From assembly GCA_026415325.1 (NCBI GenBank), contig JAOAHH010000022.1, positions 1-54,723 on the forward strand: a DNA stretch of 54,723 nt. Direction: 5' to 3'. Made by a program: the position numbers and the translations under genes. Positions within the stretch are counted from its first letter, which is position 1; each line of letters starts with the position of its first letter. Shown here piece after piece: positions 8,209-15,879 of this stretch. Origin of the DNA: Thermodesulfobacteriota bacterium. Its GTDB lineage: Bacteria; Desulfobacterota; WTBG01; CAIYCZ01; CAIRTM01. The notes under the pieces were generated by a model. It was not told the DNA's origin. It did not search any database and saw nothing but the letters and a program-made list of their open reading frames with translations.

Positions 8209-9318
8209 ATGGGTGTCATTCAAAAATGGCGACAGGCAGACCTGAAGAGCAAAATTACTAATAGTGTATGCGCCGTCGCCATGTTAATCGCCGTACCCTG
8301 GGGGATTCACTGGCTCTACTACAGGTTTACCCATGCAATTACCGATGATGCCTTTGTCGAATCAGACCTGATTAACATTACGCCACGTGTGTCTGGCCAC
8401 ATCCAAGAACTTCTCGTTGATGAATCCCATACGATAACGAAGGATCAGATCCTTGCCCTGCTTGATCCAGTTGATTATCAGGCACAGTACGATCTTGCAC
8501 AAGCAAAGCTGGAACGTGCCTATAAAAATGTCGATGCACTCAGGGTGACGATCACGAAAACCGAACAGGTTCTTGAGCGCGAAACCGCTATTGCTCAGAA
8601 CGGCATAATCACGGCACAAGAAGATTTGCGGAAAACACAGGCGCATTTTGAACGAATTGACAGAGATTATAAGCGCATAGCAAATCTTTATGAAACACGG
8701 AGTATTGCCAAACATCAATTCGATGCTATTGCAGCAGAGCATACTGCAGCAGAGGCGTCGCTTAATGCAGCGCGGGTTGGCGTGACGGTTGCCCAAAAGA
8801 CCTATGAGCGAGTGGTTGCTGAGTGCCTTGTTATCGAGGAGCTACGGAAAAAGCTTGCCGCTGCGGAAAAAGAAGCAAAAGAGGCAGAGAAGGGTCTTGA
8901 AGTGGCACGGCTTAACCTTGAGCATACCAAGGTAAAAAGTCCTATTAACGGTGTCGTTGCAAAAAAGTTCATCCATGCAGGGGATTTTGTGTCACCGGGA
9001 TTTCCCATTTTCAGTGTTTATGACATGGACAACGTTTTTGTTCGAGCACATCTTGAAGAGACGAAGCTGAAAGGGGTGAAGCTCGGGCAGATGGTCGATC
9101 TTGATGTCGATGCCTTTCCGCGGCACAAATTTCACGGCAGGGTGATCAAGATCGGCGATGCTACGGGAGCAAAATTCATGCTCATCCCGCGGGACACGAC
9201 GACTGGTGAGTTTACCAAAGTTGTACAACGGATTCCCATCAAGATTGAGATTCTTGATGACCCTGAGCGACTTTTAAAACCCGGATACTCTGTGACGATC
9301 GGGATTAAACTCGATTGA
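8209..9318 (+). CDS. EmrA/HlyD-family membrane fusion protein
   Basis: Periplasmic adaptor of a tripartite drug efflux pump, 369 residues. One N-terminal membrane helix (about 23-42) is followed by the EmrA signature ITDDAFVESDLINITPRVSGHI, then a long alpha-helical hairpin (about 95-230, Ala/Glu/Lys-rich). The second lipoyl half (VKSPINGVVAKKFIHAGDFV) and a beta-barrel domain complete it. The RBS is GAGGAG about 11 nt before the ATG. It should link the inner-membrane transporter to the TolC-like channel encoded after it. Confidence 0.93.
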   Translation: MGVIQKWRQADLKSKITNSVCAVAMLIAVPWGIHWLYYRFTHAITDDAFVESDLINITPRVSGHIQELLVDESHTITKDQILALLDPVDYQAQYDLAQAKLERAYKNVDALRVTITKTEQVLERETAIAQNGIITAQEDLRKTQAHFERIDRDYKRIANLYETRSIAKHQFDAIAAEHTAAEASLNAARVGVTVAQKTYERVVAECLVIEELRKKLAAAEKEAKEAEKGLEVARLNLEHTKVKSPINGVVAKKFIHAGDFVSPGFPIFSVYDMDNVFVRAHLEETKLKGVKLGQMVDLDVDAFPRHKFHGRVIKIGDATGAKFMLIPRDTTTGEFTKVVQRIPIKIEILDDPERLLKPGYSVTIGIKLD

Positions 9319-9389
9319 TGAAACGAGTTTTAATACACAACTTAGTGCAGTGTAGTATTGCCGCAAAACCGATTTTGTAACCGAAACCA

Positions 9390-10955
9390 ATGCCTTACTC
9401 GAAGAACAATCAATCCGGCTCAAAATGGATTGCTGCCGGAATCGTGATGATCGGTATTTTCATCACGTTGCTTGACGGCACCATTGTCGATGTCGTGCTT
9501 CCCAAAATGATGGCATCGCTTAATACTGACACCTATGGTGTCCAGTGGGTAATAATCGCCTATCTTATCGCTGCAGCAATTGCTATGACTAGTGTGGATT
9601 GGCTTGGTTCTGTACTCGGCCACCGATACACCTATCTGGTGGGGCTTGTCATCTTTACGTTTTTTTCGGCGCTGTGCGGACAGGCAAGCGATATTGGCTT
9701 TATGGTGTTTTCGCGTTTTTGCCAAGGACTCGGTGAGGGTATTGTCGTTCCGATTGGCATGACAATCCTCTGTGAAGCGTTTCCTGAAGAAGAACGAGGC
9801 ATGGCACTCGGGGTCTACGGCCTTGGTGCAAGCTGTGCTCCTGCCCTGGGTCCGACCCTTGGGGGTATTATTACCGAGCATCTGAGCTGGCGTTGGATTT
9901 TTTATGTCAATCTTCCCATCGGTCTTTTCGGTATATTTCTCACCCTTGTTGTGCTCTGGGAGACCGGAGATCGCTCTTTGCAACCGAAGCGTTTTGACTT
10001 GCCGGGATTTTTTACGATGGCAATTGCTTTCGGCTCATTTATAACGTTTTTAAGCAAAGGGCAGGAAAAGGGGTGGTTGCAATCAGATTTCATACTTGCA
10101 CTTATCATTATTTTCTGTGTGAGCCTTCCGCTTTTTATTTGGATCGAGTTGACCACAGAATATCCACTTTTTGACCTCCGCATTTTCCGATACCGGAACT
10201 TCACCCTCAGCATGCTCTGCATGTTCGCTATGAGTGCGGCAATTTACGGTATTTTTATGATGATTCCATTATACCTTGAGCGTTTTCGTCAATTCACCAC
10301 CCTCACCACAGGGCTTACCATGTTGCCGGGATCTATTATGGCTGGGGTTGGGGTCTTTATCGCAGGCTATCTTTCCGATAAATATGATCCCCAAAAACTT
10401 TTTTTGTATTCATCAGTCTTTATGTTTTTAACCGGGCTTTTACTCAGCAGTATTGATATGGATACGGAGCGCACGACGATTGTTGTCTTGTTTATGTTGT
10501 GGAATATTCCGCTCGCTTTTAACTTTCCCCCAATTCAGGCGATCGGCTTCAGTGGGGTGCCTGATGACAAAATCAGCCTTGTGTCCTGCGGTCAGAATGC
10601 ATCTCGCTTACTCGCAGGGAGTGTGGGTACGGCAATTGCAGTCACGATTTTAGAGCGACGTGCGGATCTGTTTTTTGAGACCTTTGGTCGGCATGTCTCC
10701 TATGACAATATTGTTGCAATGAATACATTGGGATCCCTCTCAGGATATCTTCACATTCATGGAACGCCGCTTCAGATGCTTCAGGTAAAGTCTCTGAAGA
10801 TGATTGAGCTGTATCTTACGGTAAAATCATATATCTATGCTGTGAAAAGCGACATTTTGTGGATGACCATCATCGGATTGTTTGCCGTGGTCTTCTGCCT
10901 GTTTATGAAACAACAAACAGGTATACAAGGACGCAAACATGTACCGATACATTAG
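9390..10955 (+). CDS. EmrB/QacA-type MFS drug:H+ antiporter (DHA2, 14 TMS)
   Basis: 521 residues with about 14 hydrophobic helices. The DHA2 features are visible: FITLLDGTIVDVVLPKM in helix 1 (family motif with Asp), the GLGEGIVVPIGMTILCEAF segment, and motif C as GLGASCAPALGPTLGGIITEHLSWRWIFYVNLPIG. It exports hydrophobic toxic compounds in exchange for protons. The start ATG has no clear Shine-Dalgarno. The 3' end overlaps the tolC-like gene by 17 bp, consistent with coupled translation. Confidence 0.93.
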   Translation: MPYSKNNQSGSKWIAAGIVMIGIFITLLDGTIVDVVLPKMMASLNTDTYGVQWVIIAYLIAAAIAMTSVDWLGSVLGHRYTYLVGLVIFTFFSALCGQASDIGFMVFSRFCQGLGEGIVVPIGMTILCEAFPEEERGMALGVYGLGASCAPALGPTLGGIITEHLSWRWIFYVNLPIGLFGIFLTLVVLWETGDRSLQPKRFDLPGFFTMAIAFGSFITFLSKGQEKGWLQSDFILALIIIFCVSLPLFIWIELTTEYPLFDLRIFRYRNFTLSMLCMFAMSAAIYGIFMMIPLYLERFRQFTTLTTGLTMLPGSIMAGVGVFIAGYLSDKYDPQKLFLYSSVFMFLTGLLLSSIDMDTERTTIVVLFMLWNIPLAFNFPPIQAIGFSGVPDDKISLVSCGQNASRLLAGSVGTAIAVTILERRADLFFETFGRHVSYDNIVAMNTLGSLSGYLHIHGTPLQMLQVKSLKMIELYLTVKSYIYAVKSDILWMTIIGLFAVVFCLFMKQQTGIQGRKHVPIH

Positions 10956-12276
10956 AATAATAGTGGTTATTTTTTGCTCAACAGTCCCGGTCTGGGCATA
11001 TGCCGATAATGCAACGCAGCCCCTCAGCCTTGAACGTGCTATCACGATTGCGCTTACTAACAACCCAACGTTTCAGACGGCGGGGCTTGCAGTTGCGCGG
11101 GCTGAGCACCGACGCAAGGCTGCTGAAGCAGATTTTCTTCCCAAGCTTGGGACATCCTATACCTATACTCGTTTGAATGAAGCGCCACGCATAAAAGCAC
11201 CTGCAGGATCCCTGTATTCTGAAAAGATTAATACAGTCATAGGGACACAGAATAGCTATCAGTGGGATATCCATATGATACAGCCGATTTTTACCGGTGG
11301 GCAGCTTTACAGCATTTATAAACTTGAAGCCTTTGGCGTCGATGTTGCAAAGCTGCAACACGAGACTGCGCGTCAAGAACTGATGTACAACGTTAAGGCA
11401 GCATATTTCAACGTTCTCAAGGCACAGAAACTCCGTGATGTGGCGCGGCAGGCCGTCGCCCAAATAGCTGCACATGAAAAAACTGCAAACGATTTTTTTG
11501 CGCAAGATATGATCGCAAAAAATGATCTTCTTGAAGCGCAAGTTCGACTTGCTCAGGCGCAGCAGGATCTTGTACGCACAGAAGAGGCTTTGGCCCTTGC
11601 CCGGGCCGTATTCAATACGGTATTACATCAGGATGTGAACACGGATGTGGAAATTTTAGATGTGAGCGATGAACAGAAGCTTGAGCTCGCTCTTGTTGAT
11701 AGCCAAGCACGTGCCCTCCAGTGCCAGCCAGTGATCCAAGAAATCGACACGCGTATTAAGCAAGCACAAACCGCCGTCCAGCTTGCACAGAGCACCTATT
11801 TCCCGAAGATTTTTTTGGTTTCAAGCTACCTTCGTCAGGGCAACCAGGCAGACTTGAGAGGAACGCCTTATAAAGATCCTGAGGCATGGCATGTCAGCGT
11901 CAATCTTGATTGGACGTTCTGGGAATGGGGCCGCAAACAGCATATAGTCGGAGAACAGAACGTGAAACTGCTTGAGGCACAGGAGATGAGAAAAGAGATT
12001 GTTGATAAGGTGATGCTTCGGGTAAAAGATGCCTGGCTTCGTTGTGAGGAGCACTGGAAGAATATCGGCGTTGCCCGTACTGCCATCGCACGTGCCGAGG
12101 AAAATTTTCGTATTTACGAAAACCGCTTCGCGCAACAAATGGCAACGACAACAGATGTGCTCGACGCACAAACCCTTCTCACACAGGCATATTCAAACTA
12201 TTTTGCGGCTCGTTATGACTATTGTATCGCACGCGCAGCGCTTGAATATGCCATCGGTGCCGATCTTACCAAGTGA
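10939..12276 (+). CDS. TolC-family outer-membrane efflux protein
   Basis: 445 residues with a signal peptide (YIRIIVVIFCSTVPVWAYA). Two homologous TolC repeats carry long helices; for example LSLERAITIALTNNPTFQTAG opens the first and a second repeat starts near residue 235. It forms the outer-membrane duct/periplasmic tunnel for the EmrAB pump upstream. It is the last gene of the tetR operon, and the next gene (HU) has its own promoter. Confidence 0.93.
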   Translation: MYRYIRIIVVIFCSTVPVWAYADNATQPLSLERAITIALTNNPTFQTAGLAVARAEHRRKAAEADFLPKLGTSYTYTRLNEAPRIKAPAGSLYSEKINTVIGTQNSYQWDIHMIQPIFTGGQLYSIYKLEAFGVDVAKLQHETARQELMYNVKAAYFNVLKAQKLRDVARQAVAQIAAHEKTANDFFAQDMIAKNDLLEAQVRLAQAQQDLVRTEEALALARAVFNTVLHQDVNTDVEILDVSDEQKLELALVDSQARALQCQPVIQEIDTRIKQAQTAVQLAQSTYFPKIFLVSSYLRQGNQADLRGTPYKDPEAWHVSVNLDWTFWEWGRKQHIVGEQNVKLLEAQEMRKEIVDKVMLRVKDAWLRCEEHWKNIGVARTAIARAEENFRIYENRFAQQMATTTDVLDAQTLLTQAYSNYFAARYDYCIARAALEYAIGADLTK

Positions 12277-12305
12277 ATCGAATTTCCGTTTTTTAGATAT
12301 TTTTC

Positions 12306-12334
12306 TTGAAAAAAACCTTCCTGAATTATATAAG
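12306..12334 (+). promoter_or_regulatory. Promoter of the HU gene
   Basis: TTGAAA at 12306-12311 and TATAAG at 12329-12334 are separated by 17 bp (5/6 matches at each hexamer). They lie 68 bp before the HU start. An AAGGAG Shine-Dalgarno precedes the ATG. Confidence 0.65.
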
Positions 12335-12401
12335 CACAGACATTATATGTGTCGGCATCAATTATTATCACTATAAACTTCTTACAGAAGGAGATTGACC
12401 T

Positions 12402-12692
12402 ATGGCAGCAAAACCCATGACCAAAGCACAGCTTATCGCAACAATAGCAGATGCGCTGGGCACCACGAAGAAGGTTGTAAGTGATTTTTTCGAGACGATG
12501 AGCTTAATTGCGTATCGGGAGACAAAGAAAACAGGTCAGTTTGTTGTTCCGGGATTTGGTAAGCTGGTAAAAGCCCAACGTAAAGCGCGAACCGGACGGA
12601 ATCCTGCCACTGGCGAGCCTATTAAAATAAAGGCAAAGACCGTTGTGAAGTTTAGAGTCGCTAAGGCATGTAAGGATGCCGTATTGTCGTAA
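12402..12692 (+). CDS. HU/IHF-family nucleoid DNA-binding protein
   Basis: 96-residue DNABII protein that bends and compacts DNA. It has the helical dimerisation half (TKAQLIATIADALGTTKKVVSDFFETM) and the beta-arm, with GFGKLVKAQRKARTGRNPATGEPIKI carrying the conserved RNPATGE tip. It is slightly longer than E. coli HU because of an MAAKP N-terminal extension. It has its own promoter and a hairpin terminator, and converges on a small H1-like gene. Confidence 0.95.
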   Translation: MAAKPMTKAQLIATIADALGTTKKVVSDFFETMSLIAYRETKKTGQFVVPGFGKLVKAQRKARTGRNPATGEPIKIKAKTVVKFRVAKACKDAVLS

Positions 12693-12718
12693 ACGACTAT
12701 TTTATTTCAACAGAAAAT

Positions 12719-12754
12719 AAAAGGGCAGGACCATGACGATGCTCCTGCCCTTTT
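12719..12754. terminator. Bidirectional terminator between HU and the H1-like gene
   Basis: The 12-bp arms AAAAGGGCAGGA (12719-12730) and their exact complement (12743-12754) enclose a 12-nt loop. The stem ends in A:T pairs on both sides, so either transcript gets a U-rich tail. It lies 27 bp after the HU stop and 21 bp after the stop of the minus-strand gene. Confidence 0.85.
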
Positions 12755-12774
12755 ACGCTGCAACGTGTTACGTG

Positions 12775-12885
12775 TTATTTCTTTTTGCTCTTAGTTGTTT
12801 TCTTTTTGGCAGCGCCTTTTTTTGCGGCGGGCGCTTTTTTCTTCGCACAACTTGCTTTCTTTGTGGTTTTCTTTGCCGTTGCCAT
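12775..12885 (-). CDS. Histone H1-like lysine/alanine-rich small protein (36 aa)
   Basis: Read directly from the minus strand: ATG at 12885, TAA at 12777-12775. The peptide begins MATAKKTTKKASCAKKKAP and is about 45% lysine, with Ala, Thr and one Cys. This is the composition of the C-terminal tails of bacterial H1-like proteins such as Hc1/Hc2 and AlgP. A very strong Shine-Dalgarno (GGAAAGGGG) lies about 5 nt before the ATG. Translation is clean codon by codon and the gene shares the hairpin terminator with HU. It probably binds DNA or RNA through charge. Nothing else identifies it, and the expression is inferred. Confidence 0.75.
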   Translation of the reverse strand: MATAKKTTKKASCAKKKAPAAKKGAAKKKTTKSKKK

Positions 12886-12920
12886 CGCGTTTCCCCTTTC
12901 CTGTTGTTTGAGGTTGTGGT

Positions 12921-12961
12921 GGTTGCCCCCTTATCTTATGCAGGGGAATCCTTTTGCAACC
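12921..12961 (-). promoter_or_regulatory. Interrupted stem-loop in the leader of the H1-like gene
   Basis: GGTTGC at 12921-12926 pairs with GCAACC at 12956-12961, and an inner CCCC/GGGG (12927-12930 with 12943-12946) extends the stem, with an internal bulge on one side. It lies 36-76 bp upstream of the H1-like start. It could act at RNA level, but no known riboswitch is recognised. Confidence 0.35.
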
Positions 12962-13066
12962 TAACTATCGGACAGGGGAACAATAAACTTAATAAAAAAT
13001 TCATAATTCTCGTGGAAAAAAATCATGGTCATAGGTGTTGTGCTTTGTAGCGCAGTCACCACCCCA

Positions 13067-13933
13067 TCAATGTGTTGATCGTTTTTTTTGCAGCGCGCCA
13101 TCAACCATCTGCGAGAGTGCTTCAAGAGAGCGCGCTTTAGCCAGCATGCCGTTGACGAACAGCGTCGGCACCGCGCGCACCTGTAGTTTCTGGGCGAGAT
13201 CTCTGTCTTCGCGGAGGATATCGGCAATGGAGGTGTCGGCCATATCTTTGGTGAATTTATTCATGTCAAGTCCGGCGCTTTGGGCATACGTCGTGATTGT
13301 CTGCTCATTAATATTTTGGAAGTTTGAAAAAAGAATCTCGGAGAGTTTATCGTATTTTTTCTGTTTTGCGGCTGCAAGCGCGGCTTTTGCCGCATGTTCG
13401 GCAAATCGATGCATGGGGAGCGGATAATGTTTAATGATCAGTTTGACATCCGAGGGGTATTTTTCACACAGTTGTTTTAATGTCGGATAAACGCGGGCAC
13501 AGTAGGGACACTGGAAGTCAAGAAATGCAACAACGCTTACCGGCGCTTTGGGGTTGCCGATAACTGGTGATTTCCCTATGTCAATATCGTAGATCCGGGA
13601 TACCTGCAGCATAGTAATTTGGCGAGAATTTTGTTGTGTTAGGTACAGCACTGATTCATCTGCTGACAGGGCGATGTGCTGAAAGCTTTCGGAAAGGGGG
13701 ATCTGTTCGACCACTTTTTTCTCCTGGAGAGACACAAGGAGAATGCTCCGCTCGGTGAGCACATACGCTGTGGCACCGTCCCGGGAGAGCATGATATCTT
13801 TCGGCGTGTCGTCAAGCTGCAGCGTGCCGAGTATGCTCCACTGAACTTCAGCGTGGGCATACGGCAGCGAACATGCCAAGACACTGAGACAGCAAACCAC
13901 ATACAGGGTAACAACAGAATAACGTTCTTGCAT
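13067..13933 (-). CDS. Secreted DsbA-like thioredoxin with N-terminal propeller-type repeats
   Basis: 288 residues with a signal peptide (YVVCCLSVLACSLPYAHA). Residues 30-115 look like two YVTN/beta-propeller blades: DTPKDIMLSRDGATAYVLTERSI, then FQHIALSADESVLYLTQQNS. Residues 120-280 are a DSBA-like thioredoxin fold with catalytic CPYC (142-145) and the cis-proline loop VRAVPTLFVNG. It probably acts as a periplasmic oxidoreductase. The partial propeller (too few blades to close) is unusual. An AAAGGAG RBS precedes the ATG at 13933. Confidence 0.88.
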   Translation of the reverse strand: MQERYSVVTLYVVCCLSVLACSLPYAHAEVQWSILGTLQLDDTPKDIMLSRDGATAYVLTERSILLVSLQEKKVVEQIPLSESFQHIALSADESVLYLTQQNSRQITMLQVSRIYDIDIGKSPVIGNPKAPVSVVAFLDFQCPYCARVYPTLKQLCEKYPSDVKLIIKHYPLPMHRFAEHAAKAALAAAKQKKYDKLSEILFSNFQNINEQTITTYAQSAGLDMNKFTKDMADTSIADILREDRDLAQKLQVRAVPTLFVNGMLAKARSLEALSQMVDGALQKKRSTH

Positions 13934-14067
13934 AGGGGCGCTCCTTTCTTAAAGGTTAACGTTGTGCCAGATAATTTACCGTTTATAGATTTAAACGCAA
14001 GCACAATTAATTGAACCGGCAACAGCTCGAATATAGGAATCGTCATAGGTACGCACCCACCACAGGC

Positions 14068-15006
14068 ATGAAGACAAGTGCACTTGTATGCGTTTGCATG
14101 GCGAGTTTTTTCTTGCATTGTGCACCGTATTCGGTATCTGGTAGGCAGCCCTCTGCTGAATCTCAGCAACCATTACGAATTGGCGCCCTGATTGAATCCG
14201 CATACTGGATTGCACGTGCTGCCAGCAAAGGCGCATTAGATTCCACTTCTCAATACCTGGATGCACTGATTGCAGACGGCAGGTTAACCGTTTGCCTAGG
14301 CATCGGTACGAGTGATCTTGGCGCTATCGTGGTGTCTGATCGGCCCGATGATGCCCGATACCGATGCATACTTCAGCTTGGCGGGCGCAGTATTGCGGTT
14401 GAGGGGCGTTTGGTAACTACTCATGCTGCTTTTGCGCGCGCACTTTCGGAGTGTGAGATTGTGTTTGTGCAGTCCCATTCTCGGTTTGGGGCAGGACCGG
14501 TTTTCTATCACGACGGGAAAGCACGCCCATATCGAATGCAGGACGACCCTCAGCATGAGGTCATTATGCCGGAAGAAGAGGTCGCAGGATACTCCGGCAG
14601 TGTGCGGCGCAGGTATACGGATCCGAAAACCCAAAAACGTTATGTGGTGTTTGAACCTGATAGTTCTGATCTTGATGCAACAACACCGTTGCACAGCTAC
14701 CAGCTTCTTGTTTTTTCAACCTGTACCAGCATAAAACATTTCCGTAATGCGGTGGCGCGATTTCGCGGCATCTATCCCACAACGGCGATTTTTACCACAC
14801 GCCCCTGTTGCATGGATACCCAGATGGAAATTTTTGTCGGATTCCTTGCAGATATATTTCAAGGGAAAAAAATTGACGAGGTGGTGGACACTATGAACCG
14901 TACCTACCGGACTATTGCAGAACGCCGAGTACGCATGGGAATTCGCCCCTGGCAGGTTGTTGAAACGCTTTTTGCTGTCGGTATCGACACGCTTGCAGTG
15001 CCATGA
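14068..15006 (+). CDS. Exported protein of unknown function, possible caspase-fold (clan CD-like) protein
   Basis: 312 residues from the ATG at 14068, preferred over the upstream TTG at 14011 because the hydrophobic export signal starts there (MKTSALVCVCMASFFLHCAP). The cysteine after FLH could be lipidated but the lipobox is poor. The sequence EIVFVQSHSRFGAG (His137) followed about 80 residues later by YQLLVFSTCTS (Cys219) has the order and strand context of the His/Cys dyad of caspase-like, gingipain and CHAT proteins. The match is motif-level only. I do not otherwise recognise the family. It is divergent from the DsbA-like gene, which might oxidise its many cysteines. Confidence 0.6.
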   Translation: MKTSALVCVCMASFFLHCAPYSVSGRQPSAESQQPLRIGALIESAYWIARAASKGALDSTSQYLDALIADGRLTVCLGIGTSDLGAIVVSDRPDDARYRCILQLGGRSIAVEGRLVTTHAAFARALSECEIVFVQSHSRFGAGPVFYHDGKARPYRMQDDPQHEVIMPEEEVAGYSGSVRRRYTDPKTQKRYVVFEPDSSDLDATTPLHSYQLLVFSTCTSIKHFRNAVARFRGIYPTTAIFTTRPCCMDTQMEIFVGFLADIFQGKKIDEVVDTMNRTYRTIAERRVRMGIRPWQVVETLFAVGIDTLAVP

Positions 15007-15879
15007 TCAGCAGTACCGGATATGCTGTCGCGGAAACAAGAGCGGATATGAGGCTTTGAAAAGCCGCAGAACAGCGGTTGCCAAGGCGCTTCCGCTCAGA
15101 CCGCACAGTGCTCGCATGTCGTCAAACAGTTCTATGTATGAGAATGCCTGTTTCTTGTGCGTGTGCCGATATATTCCATCATAGTGGTTTTTGCCGAGGA
15201 TGCCGCTGTCGTATGGTTTTACGGCAAGTTGGGTTTTGTGTTGTTGGATTGCACGTCGTTTTATATTGCATACCGCAGTAATATCTACAGCCTGAGTTGC
15301 AGCAAAACAGCAATCGCTCCACACATGATATCCCCACACCTTTGGATATCTGTCTGAAAATGGTCGCAGTGCCTTAAGTGTTGCGCAGGTAACCAGAACA
15401 TGCGTCGGATGTCGTTCAGTTAACGAAGGGAGGTATAAAGCATAAGGCCTAAAATATAAAACAATGTCCTGAATCTCTCGGATAAGACAAGAACGTTTGT
15501 GTCGGAGCTGTGTACTTTTGTGTTCAAGAAAAATGCCGGCATATGCTCCTACAACCTTAAGGGCGGCAAGCGCTTCCTTGCGCCGCTGCTGTGGCAAGGA
15601 ACTTTTTTTTGCCCCCGACACATCACCGTCGGTTGCATAGACAGAGAGCACCGAGTAGCCTTTGTCACTGAGAAGTCGCATGGTCCCGCCCATGCCGATA
15701 ACATCGTCGTCGGGATGGGGAGCAATGACGATAACGATGGGGTGCGCCATTTGTTGTACAGTGAGATCATTACAAGGCCGAACAGTGATGCACTGGCGCA
15801 TTATGTCGATATGATGCTTCAAAAGGATTCCTCGAGTGCTCGAAATGCGTCTTTTAGGGGGGTGATGCCGCTTCCTCAT
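15007..15879 (-). CDS. PIG-L/LmbE-family N-acetylglucosaminyl deacetylase
   Basis: Zn-dependent deacetylase family. The metal site PHPDDDVIGMGG replaces the usual AHPDDE with HPDDD, and the downstream His motif is ERHPTHVLV. An ATG at 15879 with AGGTG upstream is the likely start and overlaps the stop of the SpoIID-like gene by 26 bp, suggesting coupling. Conserved homology begins only at the ATG at 15750, so a shorter product is possible. Substrate is unknown; a sugar amide in envelope or small-thiol metabolism is typical. It is convergent with the exported protein gene and the two genes abut without a gap. Confidence 0.82.
   Translation of the reverse strand: MRKRHHPPKRRISSTRGILLKHHIDIMRQCITVRPCNDLTVQQMAHPIVIVIAPHPDDDVIGMGGTMRLLSDKGYSVLSVYATDGDVSGAKKSSLPQQRRKEALAALKVVGAYAGIFLEHKSTQLRHKRSCLIREIQDIVLYFRPYALYLPSLTERHPTHVLVTCATLKALRPFSDRYPKVWGYHVWSDCCFAATQAVDITAVCNIKRRAIQQHKTQLAVKPYDSGILGKNHYDGIYRHTHKKQAFSYIELFDDMRALCGLSGSALATAVLRLFKASYPLLFPRQHIRYC

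Noticed and set aside
12733-13050. A 105-codon plus-strand frame rich in Phe, Leu and Cys
   Set aside because: It starts inside the HU terminator loop and is the antisense of the lysine-rich H1-like gene, which explains its Phe/Leu-rich composition. It has no RBS.
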